A DNA stretch of 64,000 nt from Allodiplogaster sudhausi. Lineage: Eukaryota; Nematoda; Chromadorea; Rhabditida; Diplogasteridae. The position numbers were made by a program, and so were the translations under genes. Positions 22,304 to 31,919 of the stretch are shown here, piece after piece. The first letter of the stretch is position 1. Each line of letters starts with the position of its first letter. The notes under the pieces were generated by a model. It was given only the letters and a program-made list of their open reading frames with translations, was not told where the DNA came from and made no database searches. The stretch spans positions 4,641,501 through 4,705,500 of the forward strand of contig CALZFC010000248.1 in the NCBI GenBank assembly GCA_945643635.1, given 5' to 3'.

Positions 22304-22836
22304 ATGAACAAGCTCGTCGCTTCCGTTTTCGCCTGCGCTCTGCTCGCCGTTGCATTCGCCGCCGACGATGCTGGTCAGCGCATTTGGGGATCTTCCGCGG
22401 AAGAACTTTGAAATTCCATTTTGAATTCGCGCTCTTTTGCCTGAGCAATGAGCTCGAGAGCGTGTTTACTGTAGAACATCGGGCCCATATAATTTTGTAA
22501 CCAAGGACGGCGTACAAAAACAATGAGGAAAAGGAAGTGAGAGAGAATGAGGAATAGAAAAAAAGGAATGTTTTTTCAGAAGTGAACGCCAAGGTCGCCG
22601 AGGTGCTCGGTGCAGACGCTGCCGAAGACGCAAAGGCACGCCTCGCTGAGGTCATCCGCAACTTCCAGGTTAATTCTTCTTCTGTTACATCCTTTCTGTC
22701 ATATCTCTCTTCTCTCTCTTTCTCTCTCTCTCCCCCTCTCTCTATCTCTCGCACACGTCTTTTCTACAACCCTTCCAAACTGTTCACCATTCACATTATT
22801 TTCTCTTTCTTAATTGTTAGTTTGTTCTCTTTCAAC

Positions 22837-22877
<41 letters not shown>

Positions 22878-23188
22878 ATTTCGTTCTCTCATTCTCACTC
22901 TCTATCGCTCTCTCGTTCTCCCTTCCTCTCTCTATCGTTCTCTTCCATTTTTTCTCTCTCGCTCTCTCTCACCCTCCCTCACCCTCCCTCTCTCTCCCTC
23001 TCTCTCCCTCTCTTTCGCGCGCTCTCTCTGTCACCCTCTCTCGATCTCGCTCGCTCTCTTTCTCTCTATCTCTCTGTCTCGCTCTCTCTCGCTCTTTCTT
23101 CCAGGACGGTGAGATAGCCGCCGCGCAGGCTGCTGCGGAGAAGCTGAAGCCGGAGGAGCGCGCCGCGCTCGGCAAGTCCGATGAGTAA
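22304..23188 (+). CDS. Small secreted Ala/Glu-rich protein (80 residues)
   Basis: Three exons, 22,304-22,373, 22,580-22,668 and 23,105-23,188, join in frame with clean GT-AG borders. The start MNKLVASVFACALLAVAFA is a typical signal peptide. The mature part, about 60 residues, is Ala/Glu/Lys-rich and predicted by composition to be helical (for example KVAEVLGADAAEDAKARLAE). It has no cysteine after the signal and ends LGKSDE. G+C-rich codon use contrasts with the surrounding DNA and suggests high expression. Intron 2 is almost pure polypyrimidine. A TATA box and poly(A) signal bracket it. I do not recognise the family. A small excreted/secreted helical protein of nematodes is the nearest description. 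Confidence 0.85.
22669..23104. repeat. Polypyrimidine tract filling intron 2
   Basis: Over 400 bp of CT/TCTC repeats with occasional CG, wholly within the intron. The open frames over it are repeat artefacts. Confidence 0.9.
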
Positions 23189-23252
23189 GGAAGACGGAGG
23201 AGAACAAGAAGACTGACAAGCAGCCACTCATCATCTGACATGATAACAATCA

Positions 23253-23258
23253 AATAAA
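23253..23258 (+). terminator. Poly(A) signal AATAAA of secreted-protein gene
   Basis: AATAAA 64 bp after the stop codon. Confidence 0.65.
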
Positions 23259-23389
23259 CTATTTATTTGCAAATGATAAATATTGACAGGATCATCGTAG
23301 ATATGTACAATTGTTTTGGCTTCTCCAAGCACACGAATAACAATTTGAGTTAAAAAAAAATTATTTAAGATTTTACATATAGCTATAAT

Positions 23390-24091
23390 GTCGCGTTTGA
23401 TCTAACGTCAACCTACGGGTTCCAAATTTGAGGTACACATTCGATCTGGCTCTCCGAGAGGTGTGGCCTAAATCTAAATTTTGGAAAGGCTCTGCTGCGG
23501 CGGAGCCAGGGATGATCAAAGCGGGCCGAGCCCGGGCCGGGCCCTAGTCCCGGCCCGGCCGGTTGCTAATTTGGCGGGCCCGGGCCCGGCCCGGGTCGAG
23601 ATTTTGAAGGCAGGGCCCGGCAAGCTTACCCCAGGGCCCGGCCCGGCCCGGCCCGCATACCTCAAGGGCCGGGCCGGGCCCGTTTTAACATAGGCCCGGC
23701 CCGGCCCGTTGCCAATTTGGCGGGCCCGGGCTCGGCCCGGGCCGAGATTTTGAAAATAGGGCCCGGCCCGGCCCTGGTTTTGACCATCCCTGGGCGGAGC
23801 CAACAATTATACAAGAAATGAGGATTTATCTCGTGTGATAATTAAATATTTCTAAAATAAATTTATTCATAAAATAAATCTTTCTACTTTGATAAATACG
23901 GCGAGTGTCGGGTGCAGTGGGCCGTCCGCCTGAATGACTTTCCTACATCGTCAACCCACGGGTTCCAAATTTGAGGTACACATTCGATCTGGCTCACCGA
24001 GAGGTGTGGCCTAAATCTAAATTTTGGAAAGGCTCTGCTACGGCGGAGCCAACAATTATACAAGAAATGAGAATTTATCTCGTGTGATAAT
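23390..24091. repeat. Satellite A, left part (unit about 247 bp)
   Basis: Units share GGTTCCAAATTTGAGGTACA, AAAGGCTCTGCT and ATAAATACGGCGAGTGTCGG. The same array resumes at 33,833, so the LTR element split it. About two units remain on this side, one carrying a hAT MITE. Confidence 0.9.
23507..23792. mobile_element. Non-autonomous hAT-type MITE with GGCCCGG-repeat interior
   Basis: Terminal inverted repeats CAGGGATGATCAAA and TTTTGACCATCCCTG are hAT-like (CAGGG start). An exact 8-bp target duplication GGCGGAGC lies at 23,499-23,506 and 23,793-23,800. The interior is built from (GGCCC/CGGGCC)n and has no gene. Confidence 0.85.
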
Positions 24092-24337
24092 TGTCGCGTG
24101 GGGTAGGTAGCATGTGGGAGAATTGGGACTTGGGTGTATATCCTTTATCTTATCTAACACTAGGCATACTTGATACATACGTGGACAAGGAGAGAGGGGA
24201 AGGACAGGGCCGGGGCAGCCGCCATGCTGGGCCTACCCAACACTGAACGTCTTGCTGGCGGTGGCGGCACCGCCCCGAGGGGGCGGGTCCGCCCTCGCCA
24301 GCCGGTTTGACGTTCTTCTCTATCCCCGGCCGTGACA
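24092..24337 (-). repeat. 3' LTR (246 bp)
   Basis: Direct repeat of 33,587-33,832, starting TGTCGCG and ending GTGACA on the plus strand. By eye the two copies match throughout. Confidence 0.93.
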
Positions 24338-24346
24338 TCCCCCTTT
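24338..24346 (-). other. Polypurine tract of the LTR element
   Basis: Read on the minus strand, AAAGGGGGA lies directly before the 3' LTR, the position of the plus-strand primer for reverse transcription. Confidence 0.75.
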
Positions 24347-24745
24347 GTACACTAGAGCGGTCCCTCGCTCTTGATAAACAGATTTAAACAAACAAAATCC
24401 TTTGTTAGTTGTGCTGAGTACATAAATAAATGGAAAAACAATACTAAGAAAAGATAAGTTCATTTACATGGAACAATAATCATAAGAAAAATAGAGAGAA
24501 AAAATCATCTTGTCTTTGAATATCTATCGGTTGTTCTTATTACCAATTTTTTATGGCTAGGTGACATCGTGACGGAGAAGCACTTAGGAAGTAGAACGGG
24601 AACGATTGTGCGATGTGCGCGTAGCGCATATTGAAAGTGACGGTTGAAAATATATTCAGCTAAAGAGTTAGATTGCTAGAAACTTTCATTTTATAGCTGT
24701 TATGGGACATTATAGAGAAAAAAAATATACATTACACATTAATAA
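24347..24745. other. 3' untranslated part of the LTR element
   Basis: AT-rich non-coding sequence between the end of the integrase frame and the PPT. No second envelope gene is found here, the usual env position. Confidence 0.6.
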
Positions 24746-25990
24746 CTACATAATATATGAATTCAATAGTAATAAAAGTCGGCGTCTCTCTTCTTCTTCA
24801 GCTCGCGATTCGATCTCGTTGAGTATCGCGGCGTCTCTCTGTTCTTGCTCCGCGTGGTCGTCTTCCTCGTCGTTGATCGTTGTCGTCGTTGTACTGCCGG
24901 TGGTGGTGGCGAATGGTGTCTGCTCTCGCCGATAGTACTTATGCACATTGTCCTTGTGCCATACTACGTGGCGGCCGTGTCGGACTTCCACGGTTACTTT
25001 GCGGTTACTTGGGCGAGTTTGCTGTGGCGTGGTGGGCCGCGCAGCAGTACCTCGTCGCCGCTTTGGACATTCCGGGGGCGGGAACGGTGGCAGCGGTTGC
25101 AGTAATCGGCCTGCACGTCGTGGGCGTCGTCGATCTTCTGCTTCACTGCTCGCCTGCAGTTTTCCTGCCGTGTCCTGATCTCGTCGGCGTATCTTCCAAC
25201 CGTCTTCATCTCCTTGACCGTTGGCGTTTGGAGTTGCCTGTCTTCTGGCAGCCTTGGCTCTCGCCCATAGAGCACGGAGAAGGGCGACCTCCTGGTTGCC
25301 TCATTCGGTAGTGAGTTGAGTGTGAAGACAGCGTCGGCTATTATCAGATCGCAGTTGGTCTGCTTCTCGTTGACGCTCGGCACCATCGCCTCTTGCAGAG
25401 AGCGGATCATTCTCTACGCCTGGCCGTTCGCCCGATGGCGGTACGGCGTAGAGGTGGAGTGCTCGACACCGAGGGCCTCGAGAGTTTCATCGAATTCTTT
25501 CGACAAGAGGTTGGAGCCTCTATCGGTGACCAGAGCGATGGGAGTGTCATGCACATAGCACACTCTTTTGAGGAACACGTCCAGGATCGATCTTGTCGTC
25601 TGGTCTGGGATCGCTTCGAGAAGGCATCGACAAAGACCGCGATGTACTGCAGTCCTCTGTCCGTTTGGGGTAGGGGCCCGGCGATGTCGAGGTGGATGCG
25701 TTCCATTGGCGCATCCGGTGCCTCCACAGTGCCGAGTGGCTCCATAGTATGGTGTTGCGGGAGACACTTGAGTTTCTTTTCCTGATAGTTTCCAGGGTTC
25801 TTCTAGCGCCGGCGCGGGCGCATCTTATTTCGTAGAAGTTAGCGATGATGTCGTTCACGACTCCGCTTTCCCCTGGAAGCAGGATGATTGGCATTTCTTG
25901 TTCGGGGTCGTACTCGTAGAGGATGTGGTTCTCGAGGAGATATCTGCCGTTCGGGTTGTCGACGGTGTTTTCGGAGAGTATATCCATGGA
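24746..25990 (-). pseudogene. Integrase (DDE, retroelement type), disrupted
   Basis: Three frames in succession: 25,987-25,800, about 25,790-25,615 and about 25,612-24,997, with a further one-base shift into 24,991-24,746. The first catalytic Asp is in RIHLDIAGPL (codon at 25,688) and the second in ALVTDRGSN (codon at 25,524). The third acidic position would fall 35 residues later and is the TAG at 25,416-25,414, followed by RMIRSLQEAM. The C-terminal part includes SPFSVLYGREPRLPED and ends in a Thr-rich and Glu-rich tail. It inserts cDNA into the host chromosome. This copy cannot make active integrase unless the TAG is a base error. Confidence 0.85.
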
Positions 25991-26109
25991 GTCTGTTGCT
26001 GAGCCTCGCGGATTGCTCGGATCGAGATGGCGTTGATCTGGAGTGCATCGTCGAGTAGCTTTTCCTCGTCGGACGCCTTCTTGCTCTCCTTATTATCCGC
26101 TTGGCCGCG

Positions 26110-26470
26110 CTCCCTTGGCTCGGCGATCTCGTCTACCAGATATCTGGAGAGGGCATCGGGACGGAGTTCATCCGCCCTTCTCGGTATTCGATTGTGATGT
26201 CTTCTCCCTGTATCCTCATTTGGTACTTCAGGAGTCGACCGTCGAGGTCTTTTCTCTTCATCAGGGAGACGAGTGGTTTATGATCCGTGATGACTCAGGT
26301 TGGCGTTCCGTAGATGTATTGTTTGAATGCCTCCAGAGCTCAGACGATAGCCAGTGCTTCCGTCTCTAATGCGGCATACCGTCGTTCGGCGTCTCTGAGC
26401 TTGCGGCTGGCGTATCGGATGGAGGAGCCCGTCCTGTTCTTGTAAGAGGACTGCTGCGATCGCGATGCCG
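26110..26470 (-). pseudogene. RNase H domain of pol, two nonsense codons
   Basis: After a frame switch near 26,425 the minus strand reads a Ty3-type RNase H segment (RYASRKLRDAERRYAALE, then TDHKPLVSLM). In-frame TGA codons lie at 26,342-26,340 and 26,297-26,295. The domain degrades the RNA strand of the RNA-DNA hybrid. Confidence 0.8.
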
Positions 26471-27500
26471 CTGGCATCTGTTTCAACCCTGAATGGTGTT
26501 ACTCTGAGCGGGTTTGCAAGGATCGGCCCTGTCGTGAGCAGTGTTTTCATTCTGTCGAACGCCGCTTGTTGTTCGCCGTCCCATTTGAAAGGGACGTTGC
26601 CGGTGAGTGCGGTGAGAGGGGCTACTATCTCGGCGTATTTCGGGATGAATCGCCGGAAGTAATTCACCATCCCAAGGAATACCTGGACTCCTTTCTTGGT
26701 GATTGGTGCCGGGTAACTCTTCACCGCCTCGACCTTCCCGCTGTTCGGCTGTATTCCGTGTTCGTTGACAACGAAGCCGAGGTATTGGACTGATGGGGAG
26801 GCGAAATGACACTTCCGCGGGCTGAGCTTCAGTCCGAACCGCTTGATGGATTCTAGTGTACGGTTTAGCTTCTCCAGATGCTCCTTGAAGGTGGACGATG
26901 CGATCAGAATGTCGTCCAAGTAAACGGAGATATTGTTTCCGGTATCCTTCCTCACCAGCTGCATTGCTCTTTGGAACGTTGCTGGTGCGCCGCAGAGTCC
27001 CATAGGTAACCTATTGAACTCGTATATGCCCGTTGGTGTTCGGAAGGCGGTGAGGTAGCGATCCTCTGGTCTGAGCTCGATTTGGAAGAAGCCCGATACG
27101 AGATCTAGGGTGGTGAAGAATCTCGCTCCGCCCATCTCCATCAAGAGCTCGTCCGCTGTGGGGAGGGCGATCGGCTCGGGTTCGGTTATGGCGTTGAGTG
27201 AATCGGAAGGTCGAGTCCTTCTTCCTTGTCAGAACTGGGGCTGACAGCACGTTCGAAATGCTCTCGCTGATGACCCCTTGTCTCAGCAGGGTTTCCACTT
27301 GTTTCTCGATCTCCTGCTGCTTCCCGAGGGGGATGTGGCGGATCCTGGGCGTTGGCAGTTTTTCGTTCCTTTTTAGTCGGATTTGGTGTTGAACTGGTCC
27401 TGTGTAGTGTCCAAGGTTCTCGTCCAGTTGGAAAGCTTCACGGTGTTTTTCCAATAGTTCACGTAGTTGTTGTTGTTCCTGGACGTTGAGATGCTCGGAG
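26425..27500 (-). pseudogene. Reverse transcriptase domain of pol
   Basis: Upstream part (NVLSAPVLTRKKDSTFRF) is in the frame running from 29,101; the rest is in 27,144-26,425. The palm has LDLVSGFFQIEL and the catalytic YLDDILIAS (first codon about 26,922), and LPMGLCGAPATFQRAM is typical Ty3/gypsy. At about 27,196-27,206 a small deletion plus frame change removes the conserved segment expected between the two parts. The connection region continues with FLGMVNYFRRFIP. Confidence 0.88.
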
Positions 27501-28500
27501 TCTATGGACACGAGGTCTGCAAAGTTGTCCTTATCCATCGGGAGAATCAGCGGGAGGCGGCTTTCCCAATCTGCCTCTGGGGGAATGTACTCTACGGCTG
27601 AGGATTCAATCTCCGTTGCCGTGGCTACCTGGGCACCTTGTTTGATCGTGATTGGGCTGCTGCTTGTGTTGTGTACCATGACGCTGGTCAGCTCTCTCGG
27701 TGTCTGACAGAGAAAGGGCTCGAAGCTGAGGTGTGTGTTTGGTTCGTTGTTGCATCTGATATTATAGATCGCTGGCCCGTCTTCTCTGTTCTTGTTTTCC
27801 GGAAGTGCGATGTACACGGCTTTTGCAGCGGGTGGCGCTATGCTGCAGGCCTGTAATGTTGTCAGGGCGCAAACGTAGCTTGTTTTCTCTTTGTAGACTT
27901 CGGACGCTGATGAGAGAAGAGGTATGGTGGAGCCTCCGATGACTGCTTCTTTCTCCTTGAACATTGTGAAGATGTGCTTCTTTGCCAGTCCGTCGATAAC
28001 GTCGTATCCGATGAGGGCTGTCGCTGGGCATTGACTGTCCGGCGAAATGAGGATGCGGTGGTCGATGATGTTGTCTCCGATCCGTAGTTGAACAACGCAT
28101 TCTCCGATGAACTGTATGGTCGAATTATTGGCTGTCTGAGCTGATGTTCCGGTCTGGCGCGGGTTCAGTCCTGCCTTCCTGGCGAAAGACTCCTTGACGT
28201 AGGAAACGTACGCGCCAGTGTCTAGAAGTGCGACCGTGGCTCGGTCGGATATCGTGACGGGGATATATGGTAGTCCCTTCGCCACGTGTGAAGTCACGTT
28301 GTTGACCTGGAGAAACGTGAACACAGTTTCTTCTGCCCGTGGGACAGGTCGTCCAGTGTAGCTTGGGTAGCGAGAGCGTCTTGGAGGGGGTGGAGCTGAG
28401 CGCAGTGGTCTTCTTATTTCCAGTAGCTCCACATCCTCCGTGTCCTCGGTGAGTGGTGTTCGTACGAAGTTTATCTGCAGCTTCGGTGCGCTCTGGAAGA
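27500..28500 (-). CDS. Aspartic protease domain, fused in frame after the envelope anchor
   Basis: In the 696-codon frame 29,101-27,011, residues about 275-380 hold a retropepsin fold signature. The active site is LLDTGAYVSY (DTG codons near 28,222). The partner segment ALIGYDVIDGL is the usual I/L-I-G-x-D motif. A Pro/Arg-rich linker of about 70 residues (RSAPPPPRRSRY) separates it from the membrane anchor. The protease cleaves the polyprotein; being fused to a membrane protein is unusual. This domain itself is unbroken. Confidence 0.85.
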
Positions 28501-28519
28501 GCTCCATGATTCGTGCGAA

Positions 28520-30905
28520 CACGGTGATCTTTATAACAACTGCGGCGATGATGACGAGAATTATCAGAGCGGCTGGAAGGCTGAGTTTTATCAGTAGTGA
28601 CACGATGTGATCTGACGCCGTGGCCCAGAATCCTTGGATCTTGTCGAGGATACCTGGGATGTCGATGTTGAATCGTGGCAGTGGCGATCCTGTGAGCTCC
28701 GTGAATTCGGATCCGCTAATGCCTCCGATCAATCGTGCGCTCTGTGTTCTCATTGACAGAAGGAACGAGCCATAGGTTATTGCCAGCTGTAGAGGAAACG
28801 ATGAACCCTTGGCTTTTCCGAAGATATGTCCGCTTGTGATGTCGATGTCCGAGAGCGTAATCTTGCTGCTCTGGTGGAAGCCTTGGAGAGTCGTCACGTT
28901 GATTGGATCGTTTGATGGACCTCTCACGTAAGTGTCGTTCAAGAAGACGACGTCCTCCGTGACCTTGTCGCAGGAGATAGACGGTGATGTCTGGATGACA
29001 TCGCGCGTTCCTGGGATTGCGAAGTAAAGCTCGTCGTCCTTCGTCTTGATCTGTGTTAGTGCCGTGCATGTCCCGTTCGCCATGTTTGTTTGGCTCACCA
29101 TCTGGGCATATACTGTTCAGCACTTTGAGATCATCAGGACGTCCTCTCCTACGAATCTCGCGATGATGTCCCGGCGATTCATGAGTGATCGAACCGCGAC
29201 CGTTGGGTCGATCCATGCGATTGCTCGGAATGTCCGGACCGCGAGATTCTCGCTCGTGCAGATTGACGCTGCGAGCTGATGGAAACTTCTCACAAGGTCT
29301 TGCTGAATTCTATGCGCGGCGAAGTTGATCTTCTGATTTACGCCGGCATGGGTGTAGTTCCTCCGTAGATCTTCTTGGTGGTCGTATTTTCTATGGATGA
29401 AATGCACCTTGGCCGCTTCTATCTCCTCCGCAGCAGGATTTGGAGTCGCAAGCGGGTGTGGAGTGCCGAGTGCGTTGAACGGTGGAGTTGGGACCGGTTG
29501 GAATTCATCTCTCGGCAGTACTCTTGCGTTCTCCGACCTCGTCGTCCTTGGTGTATTGTACTCACCAGTCCTCTGTTGCGTGGTTGCGACTAGTGGTAAT
29601 GCGATAGCCGGTTGCCAGAGTTTTCTTGCGGCATGAGTCGTCGCGTCTGTCGTCGAGGAGGTCGTAGGAGTTGTAGTCGTCACGCTCGTCGTCTTACGGC
29701 TTGTTGTTGTCGTTTGCGCAGTCGTCGTCGTCGGTGTTACTTTTGCCTGGGGACTTGCGGAAGTAGTCCTGGTATGCTGACTTATCGGAGGGTGTGTCTC
29801 TCCTGGTGGGAGTCTCCTCCATGCTTTTACCGTTGTCATCGTTGTTGTGGGGCTGGCTTCGGTTGTCGTTGTCTCCTGAGAGTGTGTTTGCACTCGACTG
29901 ACGTGTGGGGGCCGTTGTTGTTCTTGGCACTGTCGTGCTCGCCTGTGATGCTGTGGTCGTAGGCCTGGTTGCAGGTGACGTTGTCTCTTGACCAATGAAT
30001 CCTTGGACGACTGTTCTCTCCAATTTTCTTCTTAAAAGAGCTCGAGCACTGTCGTCACGACGGATGCGTCGGTGTTTGTACCGTGCTTGTGCATCGCGAC
30101 CTTGCATGATCTCGGTGATGTTGGCGTCGGGGTGAAGATCGGGGAATGTTGCGATCACGCCGGTGGTTGTCGCGTGGGGTAGGTGTTCAAAGCAATCGCG
30201 TCCGATTACGTTGGTGCTATCCAGCGACAGAGAGATATGCGCGGAGTCGATCAGGATGCGGTTGAGTGCTCTTGTTGACAAAAGCGGGATGTATTTGCAC
30301 GGCTCGGACTTCAACTCGTCGGGCATGCAGATTACGATAAAGTTGTCGCCTTTGCAGAATCCGTCTTTCGCCTCACAATAATTCGTGTGGATCATGAGTG
30401 GCGTCAGGATCTGCTCATCCTGGATGATGGTTATTGGCCCTTCTTCCATGTAGAAGACTTCTTCCCTCTTGCAGTTTGTTCCCCAGAATTTATTTGATGG
30501 GGCACTGGGTTTGTCCGTTCCTGCAAGAGTTCTCGTCAGTCTTCTGATTGGTTTGTGTTCCCTCTCGAACGTCCTTCGTGCGTTCATGCACTCAGAGTAC
30601 GTTGCTGTCCTCTCGTTGGTCTTGTTGGATGTTATAGAGTACAGGAAAAAGGTGGATTCCGTGCATACTTCGTACTCCCGAATCGTGCAGAGTGTTGCTT
30701 TGGCGTCGTCTAGAGTGCGGTTCAGGGTGTAGAGCTTTACCGTCGTATCCATGACGCGGTCGCTCACTGTGTCTTCGCATGGCTGCTCTGAAGCCATTCT
30801 GACCAGGAGTCCACCCGTTGCGGATGCGCAGTCATAGTATTCCTTGGTGGCCGAGGCGGACATGACGAGTGTGAGGATCGCGGCAACAATTGTGAGGAAG
30901 TGGAC
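28520..30905 (-). pseudogene. Envelope-like glycoprotein (possible class III fusogen), disrupted
   Basis: A hydrophobic signal-like segment FLTIVAAILTLVMSASA (codons about 30,900-30,845) is followed by an ectodomain with many Cys (YYDCASATGG, EQPCEDT, CTIREYEVCTE, TNYCEAKDGFC) and N-glycosylation sites (LNRT, SNKT, NVT, NGT). Then comes a long Thr-rich mucin-like stretch (30,000-29,640) where the frame shifts at about 29,890. A segment with the pattern W-x-DP-x-V-x6-R-x-D-x2-A-R-x2-G-x-D-x-L-x4-C follows at about 29,215-29,120. Its spacing resembles the conserved core of herpesvirus-gB-like class III fusion proteins. A TGA at 29,119-29,117 interrupts it. A 20-residue anchor (SLPAALIILVIIAAVVIKIT) lies at about 28,594-28,522. 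In the virus family such proteins mediate membrane fusion. The gB-like assignment is tentative; envelope topology is clear. Confidence 0.7.
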
Positions 30906-31919
30906 TGACCGTGGGCCTCCTCCGTGGTTTCCGCGTCCTCTGCCGCGTCGGTCGTCATTGTAAGACCGAGGCCGCGAGCGCGACCGTGCCTGCTGGTGGC
31001 CACGGTATGCTTGTTCGGGTCGGCCTGGTGGTCCGCCTCCGTACCTGGGCTGTCTTCCACGATTTGGGAACACATTTTCGGGTATTCCGCGATAAGCGAA
31101 TGAGTTCCTTCTGACGTCGCCATATTGTCCTGCGTGTGGCGCGTAGGTGTTCTGTTCGTAGGTTGGAAGCCGTCCAGGCTGGCGCATGTAGTTGTTCTGT
31201 TCATAGTTCGGGTATCGTCGTTGCTCGTATCTTGTGAAGTTCACTTCTTGCTCGTCGTGATGTGTCTCGCCTGCTTGCATTTGCAGAGAGTTGATCCGTG
31301 CGATGACATCATCATCGAGTTCGCACATCGCCTCCTCGAAGCAAGCGGCCATGATGGCTTCCGTGAACGTATCCGGGTTCTTCCGTAGAACGCCCTTTTT
31401 TAAAATTATTCCGAAGACCGTTCACGAAGTGTGTCTTCTTGAGGTCGTCGTGAGCGCCTGCCCTTTGAGATGGGTAGGCGTCCTCAACTAGACGGCTTAC
31501 TGCATTGGCATAGTCGTTGACCGAGATGCTCCCCTGTCTGATGTTCGATAGCTTTGACCGGGGACTGTCGTGAACTCAGGGCCCTGGAGTTCTTCGATAA
31601 GCGCCTCGACAATGGCGACGAAGTTTCTGCCTCGCAGCACTTGGTCATCTAGACCGTTGTATACTCGCCGGATGTTGCTTGGAAGAAGTGTCGGAAAGAT
31701 CCGGATGGATTCTTGCTCAGTAGTCTCATTTATGCTCGCGTAGTCGTTGAATCTCGCGAAGAAGTGAGTCAGAGACTCGTTCGCCGGGTCGAATCTCGGC
31801 GGCGGCGATCGGAGTGATCTCAGGATTGCTTGTTGATTCTCTTGAAAGACGGCAGCGAGGGCTCCTCGGCGCGCGTTAGCCATGAGTTTCGAATTGGAGT
31901 GTTCGTTCGGTAGATTCAA
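30905..31919 (-). pseudogene. Gag-like protein with Arg/Gly-rich basic region
   Basis: Begins MNLPNEHSNSKLMANARRGA at 31,919. A capsid-type helical region includes LTHFFARFNDYASINE and RIFPTLLPSNIRRVYNGL. Frame changes at about 31,555 and again near an A6G3 run at about 31,400 lead into the frame starting 31,352 (MAACFEEAMCELDDDVIARI). The end is Tyr/Gln-rich then Arg/Gly-rich (RSRSRPRSYNDDRRGRGRG) with no CCHC zinc knuckle. It runs in the same frame straight into the envelope signal peptide. Gag would form the particle shell, and the basic region likely binds RNA. Confidence 0.8.

Noticed and set aside
22297..23253. Long frames on both strands rich in Ser/Leu or Arg/Glu around 22,582-23,253
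   Set aside because: They are translations of the CT-rich intron; the real gene uses three short exons in a different register.
24338..24745. A 3' envelope gene in the usual gypsy position
   Set aside because: Only about 400 bp of AT-rich sequence without an open frame; the envelope is upstream of protease instead.
24845..31491. Many plus-strand frames opposite the LTR element
   Set aside because: Antisense shadows of the gag/env/pol frames.
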